A stretch of 64,000 nt of DNA, from assembly GCA_002399445.1 (NCBI GenBank), contig DHDR01000034.1, forward strand, positions 5,563 through 69,562, given 5' to 3'. Origin of the DNA: Ruminococcaceae bacterium UBA4871. GTDB lineage: Bacteria > Bacillota > Clostridia > Oscillospirales > Acutalibacteraceae. The notes beneath the pieces were generated by a model. The model made no database searches. It saw only the letters and a program-made list of their open reading frames with translations, and was not told the DNA's origin. Shown here piece after piece: positions 60,748-64,000 of the stretch. Made by a program: the position numbers and the translations under genes. Numbering within the stretch: the first letter of the stretch is position 1; each line of letters starts with the position of its first letter.

Positions 60748-62871
60748 CTATAAATTATAACCGGCGGGGGCAAAATCAATGCGGCCACTGGAAACATCGG
60801 CTGCCACACTTTTCACACGCAGCGCATCACCGATCGTCAAACGCTCTTTTGTAGCCGAATCGACCTGTGACAGCTGACCGTCAAATTCAAAGTGTTTGTC
60901 CGTAAAAGAAGCTGCCGGAACAAATCCTTCCACCGTATTGGGCAGCTGAACAAACACACCCCGCATGGTAACGCCGCTGATAATGCCTTCGTATTCTTCT
61001 CCAAGATGCTGCTCCATATACTCCGCGGCAAAGCAATCGTCCGCACTGCGTTCCGAATTCATAGCCCGAATCTCCTGCTCACTGGAATGCTTGGCAGACT
61101 CCTGCGCAAATTCTGTATATTTCCGGTCCATCTCCGTTTTGCTTTCCCCGGCAAGGTAAGCACTCATAATTCTATGGATAGAGGTATCCGGATAGCGACG
61201 AATCGGGGAAGTAAAATGGCAGTAATCCTGCAGTGCAAGTCCAAAGTGGCCAAGCGGTTTTGTGTCATAGCGCGCTTTTGCCATTGTCCGTAAAAGCTGA
61301 TGAGAAACGACCTTTTCCTTTGGTGTCCCTGCTGCTTGATCCATGACCTGTGCAAAATTCTTGGTCGTAATATCCGCTGTATGAGAAAGGCAAGCCGGAT
61401 TTAAGCCAATGGCAACCAAAAGGTCTTTCAACGAATCAACGCGGTCCGGATCCGGATGTTCATGTATGCGGTAAACAAACGGCAATTTTTTCTCTTTGCC
61501 CAGTTTTGCCGCAGCCTGATTGGCAGCAATCATCAATTGTTCGATCATCTGTTCCGAAGGACCGCTGTGCCGCGGCAGAACATCAATGCAGCGCCCATTT
61601 TCGTCCAGGACAAATTCCGATTCGGAACTGTCGATATCAAAATTTCCATTTGCGCGCGCCTTCTTTTTGAGAACTCCGGCAAGTTCACGAGCTGCAGAGA
61701 GACTTTCCAACACCGGTGCATATTTTTTCAGCAATGCTTCATCTGCTGTGTTATCAAAGATACGATTGACTTCCTCATAAACACCGCGGACTTTGCTGTC
61801 AATAACGGATTTGTGGAATTCATAATGCTTCATGTTCCCTTCACTGTCAAATTCCATGACAGCAGAAAAAGTGAGCTTATCGGTTCCGGCATTTAAAGAA
61901 CAGACACCGTTGCTGATTTCTTCTGGCAGCATGGGAATGACACGGTCAGGCAGATAAACAGAAGTCGCACGCTGACGGGCTTCCCTGTCCAACGCCGTTC
62001 CGGAACGCACATAATAGGAAACATCTGCAATATGGACGCCTAAGCGGTAACCCGTTTCTGTGCGCACAACACTGATGGCGTCGTCCAGATCTTTAGCACT
62101 GGCACTGTCAATCGTACAAATCGGCCAGCTGCGGTAATCTGCGCGGCCCACCAAATCGGCCTCTGTAATTGGACGTGAACCAATCGCTTTTGCCTCAGCT
62201 TTTACGTCAGCCGGAAACTCCGGGCGGATTCCATTGGCATCAATAATGGCATCTGCACAAATCGAAGCGCAGTCCGATTGACCATAGCGCTTGAGAACGC
62301 GCGCGATAAAGCGAGAGGAATGCGGCAGACGGCTGACATCGGCCTGCACCTTATCGCCTATTTTCGCTCCGCAGTGCGGGTAATCCTCAATTGCAATGTT
62401 AAATCGAATGGCTGAATCCGGGTGCAGCTCTTCTCCGTATCCCTCGTCCACAATTGTGCCACTGACGGCTGTGCTAGCGCGTGCCGTAATTTCCATCACT
62501 TCACAGCTTGGCCCTTTTTGTCCCTGCCGAATATTTCCAAGGACAACAGAATCACCTAAAAATGCATCGTGCAGATCCTCTGCACGCAGAAACATGTCGT
62601 CTCCTCCGTCATCCGGACGCGCAAAGGCGAAGCCACGGGAAAGTGAAATAATCGTAGCAGGAATTTTGGTATCGTTGTCTGCACACAGACGAACTAAGTG
62701 CCGACTATTGACACTGACTTTTTTTTCATGGCGTAACTGGTTCAGTGCTAAATAGAACGTATTTTTGTACTTTTCTGAAATTCCAAGCTTTCGCATGATA
62801 AACCGTGAAGAAAGGTCTTCTCCTGCATGTATAAGGGTTTCCAAAATCCCTTTTTTGATGTCTTCGACCAT
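60748..62871 (-). CDS. rnr: Ribonuclease R
   Basis: RNase R is a processive 3'-to-5' exoribonuclease that degrades structured RNA and works with tmRNA in quality control. From ATG at 62871 (GGAGG 6 nt before) it has 707 residues. The domains in order are an N-terminal helix-turn-helix (about 1-55), cold-shock domains (about 60-210), the RNB catalytic domain with IDSASAKDLDDAISV and its metal-binding Asp residues, and a C-terminal S1 domain (about 615-700). The usual secG-rnr-smpB order is partly kept; smpB is not in the window. Confidence 0.96.
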   Translation of the reverse strand: MVEDIKKGILETLIHAGEDLSSRFIMRKLGISEKYKNTFYLALNQLRHEKKVSVNSRHLVRLCADNDTKIPATIISLSRGFAFARPDDGGDDMFLRAEDLHDAFLGDSVVLGNIRQGQKGPSCEVMEITARASTAVSGTIVDEGYGEELHPDSAIRFNIAIEDYPHCGAKIGDKVQADVSRLPHSSRFIARVLKRYGQSDCASICADAIIDANGIRPEFPADVKAEAKAIGSRPITEADLVGRADYRSWPICTIDSASAKDLDDAISVVRTETGYRLGVHIADVSYYVRSGTALDREARQRATSVYLPDRVIPMLPEEISNGVCSLNAGTDKLTFSAVMEFDSEGNMKHYEFHKSVIDSKVRGVYEEVNRIFDNTADEALLKKYAPVLESLSAARELAGVLKKKARANGNFDIDSSESEFVLDENGRCIDVLPRHSGPSEQMIEQLMIAANQAAAKLGKEKKLPFVYRIHEHPDPDRVDSLKDLLVAIGLNPACLSHTADITTKNFAQVMDQAAGTPKEKVVSHQLLRTMAKARYDTKPLGHFGLALQDYCHFTSPIRRYPDTSIHRIMSAYLAGESKTEMDRKYTEFAQESAKHSSEQEIRAMNSERSADDCFAAEYMEQHLGEEYEGIISGVTMRGVFVQLPNTVEGFVPAASFTDKHFEFDGQLSQVDSATKERLTIGDALRVKSVAADVSSGRIDFAPAGYNL

Positions 62872-62917
62872 ACTGGACCTCCATCCGTCATTTTTGACAT
62901 AAGAAACCGCATGTAAC

Positions 62918-62946
62918 GTAAAAAAGCCCCGCACTTTGCGGGGCTT
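62918..62946 (-). terminator. Terminator between secG and rnr
   Basis: GCCCCGCA and TGCGGGGC (62926-62933 and 62937-62944) with TTTTTT following on the minus strand. It limits readthrough from secG into rnr. Confidence 0.9.
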
Positions 62947-62955
62947 TTACTTTCC

Positions 62956-63207
62956 TTACTTGTGCGCCATGAACATATAGATGTTTGTACCAATAACAAA
63001 AATGAAAAAAGCAAGAGCAATAATCTTTGTCCAACGCGCAAGGAACGTATCAATGGAACGGGCACTGTTCTGACTCAGGAAAGTATCCGCACCACCTGTG
63101 ACAACTCCCACATCTTTTTCATGGCCTTCCTGCAGCAAAACGACCACAATAATCGCAAGAGATGCGATAATCAAAATAATTCCCATAACAATTTCAGGAA
63201 CAGACAT
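62956..63207 (-). CDS. secG: Preprotein translocase subunit SecG
   Basis: SecG is the small membrane subunit of the SecYEG channel. The 83-residue protein has two membrane helices (about 5-25 and 60-78) joined by a cytosolic loop GHEKDVGVVTGGADTFLSQN, matching the family. A promoter with -35 TTGCAT (63305-63310) and -10 TAAACT (63282-63287), 17-nt spacing, precedes it. Confidence 0.94.
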   Translation of the reverse strand: MSVPEIVMGIILIIASLAIIVVVLLQEGHEKDVGVVTGGADTFLSQNSARSIDTFLARWTKIIALAFFIFVIGTNIYMFMAHK

Positions 63208-63281
63208 GAATGGTACCTCCGAATAACCGGCAGCTCATCAATCAACATAGAAAACTATCCAAGCCACCATAAACTTATTTT

Positions 63282-63310
63282 AGTTTACCACAATCTATTG
63301 AAAAATGCAA
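63282..63310 (-). promoter_or_regulatory. secG promoter
   Basis: TTGCAT and TAAACT on the minus strand, 17-nt spacing, about 75 nt before the start codon. Confidence 0.6.
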
Positions 63311-63332
63311 GCTTTTTTCTTTGCAGAATTGG

Positions 63333-63338
63333 TATAAT
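63333..63338 (+). promoter_or_regulatory. Extended -10 promoter of the possible small RNA
   Basis: TGGTATAAT on the plus strand is a perfect extended -10 (TGnTATAAT). There is no good -35 at normal distance. It points away from secG and toward a hairpin-rich stretch with a terminator. Confidence 0.5.
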
Positions 63339-63344
63339 GACAAA

Positions 63345-63436
63345 CGGGCTGCACATATTAGATTTCGGAACCTTTAGCATTTGAGCGTTTGCATGCCGGG
63401 GGAACCCGCCCCGGCGCAATCGCATCGGGGTGTTTT
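63345..63436 (+). ncRNA. Possible small RNA between secG and the gyrase-type gene
   Basis: A stretch of about 90 nt between an extended -10 and a run of six T. It can fold as GCG-TTGC-GCCGGGG pairing with CCCCGGC-GCAA-CGC (63389-63421). An alternative stem CCCCG/CGGGG (63411-63415 and 63426-63430) abuts the T-run and acts as terminator; the two are mutually exclusive. No open frame of note is seen. The downstream gene is convergent, so this is not an ordinary leader. It matches no RNA family I recognise. Confidence 0.4.
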
Positions 63437-64000
63437 TTATTCTTTTAATTTTAGTTGTTCCCCTTCCATTTCCTGAACCGTTGGCAGAGCGCCAATGGCG
63501 GGAATAGAGGACTTTCGGCAGCGTTCCGGTTTCTCCACATCGCCCTCTTCATAAAGTTTAGCAGACTTCAGCAAAGCATGACGGCGTAAAGTCATCACCT
63601 GAATGCCCTGTGTACTGCGCGTGGATTTGGCCGCAATTTTTTGCGTGTGCACCAGAAGTCTTCTGCCGTTGGTTGCCGTGAACAACACTTCGCAGTCCGC
63701 ACCAAAGTTCAAAATGGATATCACCGGACTTTTATCGTTGTAAGCATTCATCAGCCGTTTCCGGTTCGTTTTTGTCTGATAGGAGCTAAGTGCAATTTTA
63801 GCTGCTTTTCCATTTTCAAAGCAAAACAGTACATAACCATTGTAATCCTTCGTAACGATCATCTGCAGGATATTTTCTCCCTCCTCCATCTGCAGCTTTG
63901 CAGGAACAAAATCGCCCAAAACACTGGCTTTCGTATCTTCAAAGTCGCTGACCCTTGCTTTATAAACCCGGCATTTGTCTGTAAAAAACAACAATTCGCT
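63437..64000 (-). CDS. DNA gyrase/topoisomerase IV subunit A, C-terminal part (5' end outside window)
   Basis: The 187 residues in the window are the end of the type IIA topoisomerase A subunit, the beta-propeller that wraps DNA: repeats such as YNGYVLFCFENGKAAKIALSSY and CEVLFTATNGRRLLVHTQKI. The frame is open to the window edge, so the start lies beyond 64000. Without the N-terminal catalytic part and the GyrA-box I cannot choose between gyrA and parC. It is convergent with the possible small RNA. Confidence 0.85.
   Translation of the reverse strand, partial: SELLFFTDKCRVYKARVSDFEDTKASVLGDFVPAKLQMEEGENILQMIVTKDYNGYVLFCFENGKAAKIALSSYQTKTNRKRLMNAYNDKSPVISILNFGADCEVLFTATNGRRLLVHTQKIAAKSTRSTQGIQVMTLRRHALLKSAKLYEEGDVEKPERCRKSSIPAIGALPTVQEMEGEQLKLKE

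Noticed and set aside
1..64000. CRISPR arrays, insertion sequences or prophage
   Set aside because: No regularly spaced repeats, transposase or integrase frames, terminal inverted repeats or phage genes were seen. The two hairpin pairs after the cold-shock gene and cheB are better explained as terminators.

Overview
The window looks like a chromosomal segment of an anaerobic, probably spore-forming Clostridia member, most likely a butyrate- or caproate-forming Oscillospiraceae/Ruminococcaceae relative. The reasons are a streptococcus/clostridium-style fab operon using FabK, a complete thl-crt-hbd-bcd-etfB-etfA module plus a butyryl-CoA:acetate-type CoA-transferase, sporulation-linked genes (spmA, spmB, bofA-like, an AbrB-type regulator), ECF vitamin transporters, and a GlnRS next to GluRS. 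I saw no insertion sequence, prophage, CRISPR array or rRNA. The taxonomic call is inference; no database was searched.

Layout. 1-11.6 kb, minus strand: end of a murT gene, then one long fatty-acid synthesis operon in transcription order fabT-fabH-acpP-fabK-fabD-fabG-fabF-accB-fabZ-accC-accD-accA-degV, with a consensus promoter and a palindromic operator. 11.6-13.1 kb: an unusual VanZ/zinc-ribbon in-frame fusion. 13.4-17.4 kb, minus: fhs-tsaE-tsaB-rpiB-upp. 17.6-21.8 kb, plus: an OmpR-type two-component system and a RodA/FtsW-type glycosyltransferase. 21.9-27.2 kb, minus: a large membrane protein, htpG under a CIRCE element, and an EAL/HDOD protein. 27.2-34.6 kb: a VanY-type carboxypeptidase, an FlhB C-terminal homologue and a FliK-like protein, divergent from cheA-cheW-cheR-cheB.

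34.9-43.4 kb: an AbrB-type regulator divergent from spmA-spmB, nfo, a TtcA-like gene, a THF riboswitch with folT, a PanT-like ECF component with a structured leader, hisH-hisF, mntP and a WYL regulator. 43.6-51.1 kb: the CoA-transferase (plus) and the reverse beta-oxidation operon (minus) preceded by a Rex-type operator. 51.4-54.7 kb: gltX-glnS. 54.8-57 kb: tRNA-Leu(CAG), a cold-shock gene, and an ADP-ribosylglycohydrolase coupled to a DUF3841-like protein. 57.1-64 kb: rpsB-tsf, an XRE regulator, a DUF4364 protein, a BofA-like protein, rnr, secG, a possible small RNA, and the C-terminal end of a gyrase/topoisomerase IV A subunit.

How the genes fit together. The window holds both directions of acyl-chain chemistry: ACP-based fatty-acid synthesis under a MarR/FabT-type regulator, with a DegV/FakB-like fatty-acid binding protein translationally coupled at its end; and CoA-based reductive elongation of acetyl-CoA to butyryl-CoA (possibly longer chains) under an apparent redox (Rex) operator. 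Fhs links the cell to one-carbon metabolism, and the THF riboswitch controls folate uptake.

The most unusual items are the ADP-ribosylglycohydrolase/DUF3841 pair, the VanZ fusion with a strong internal ribosome binding site, the uncharacterised structured leader upstream of the PanT-like gene, and the small RNA candidate beside secG.
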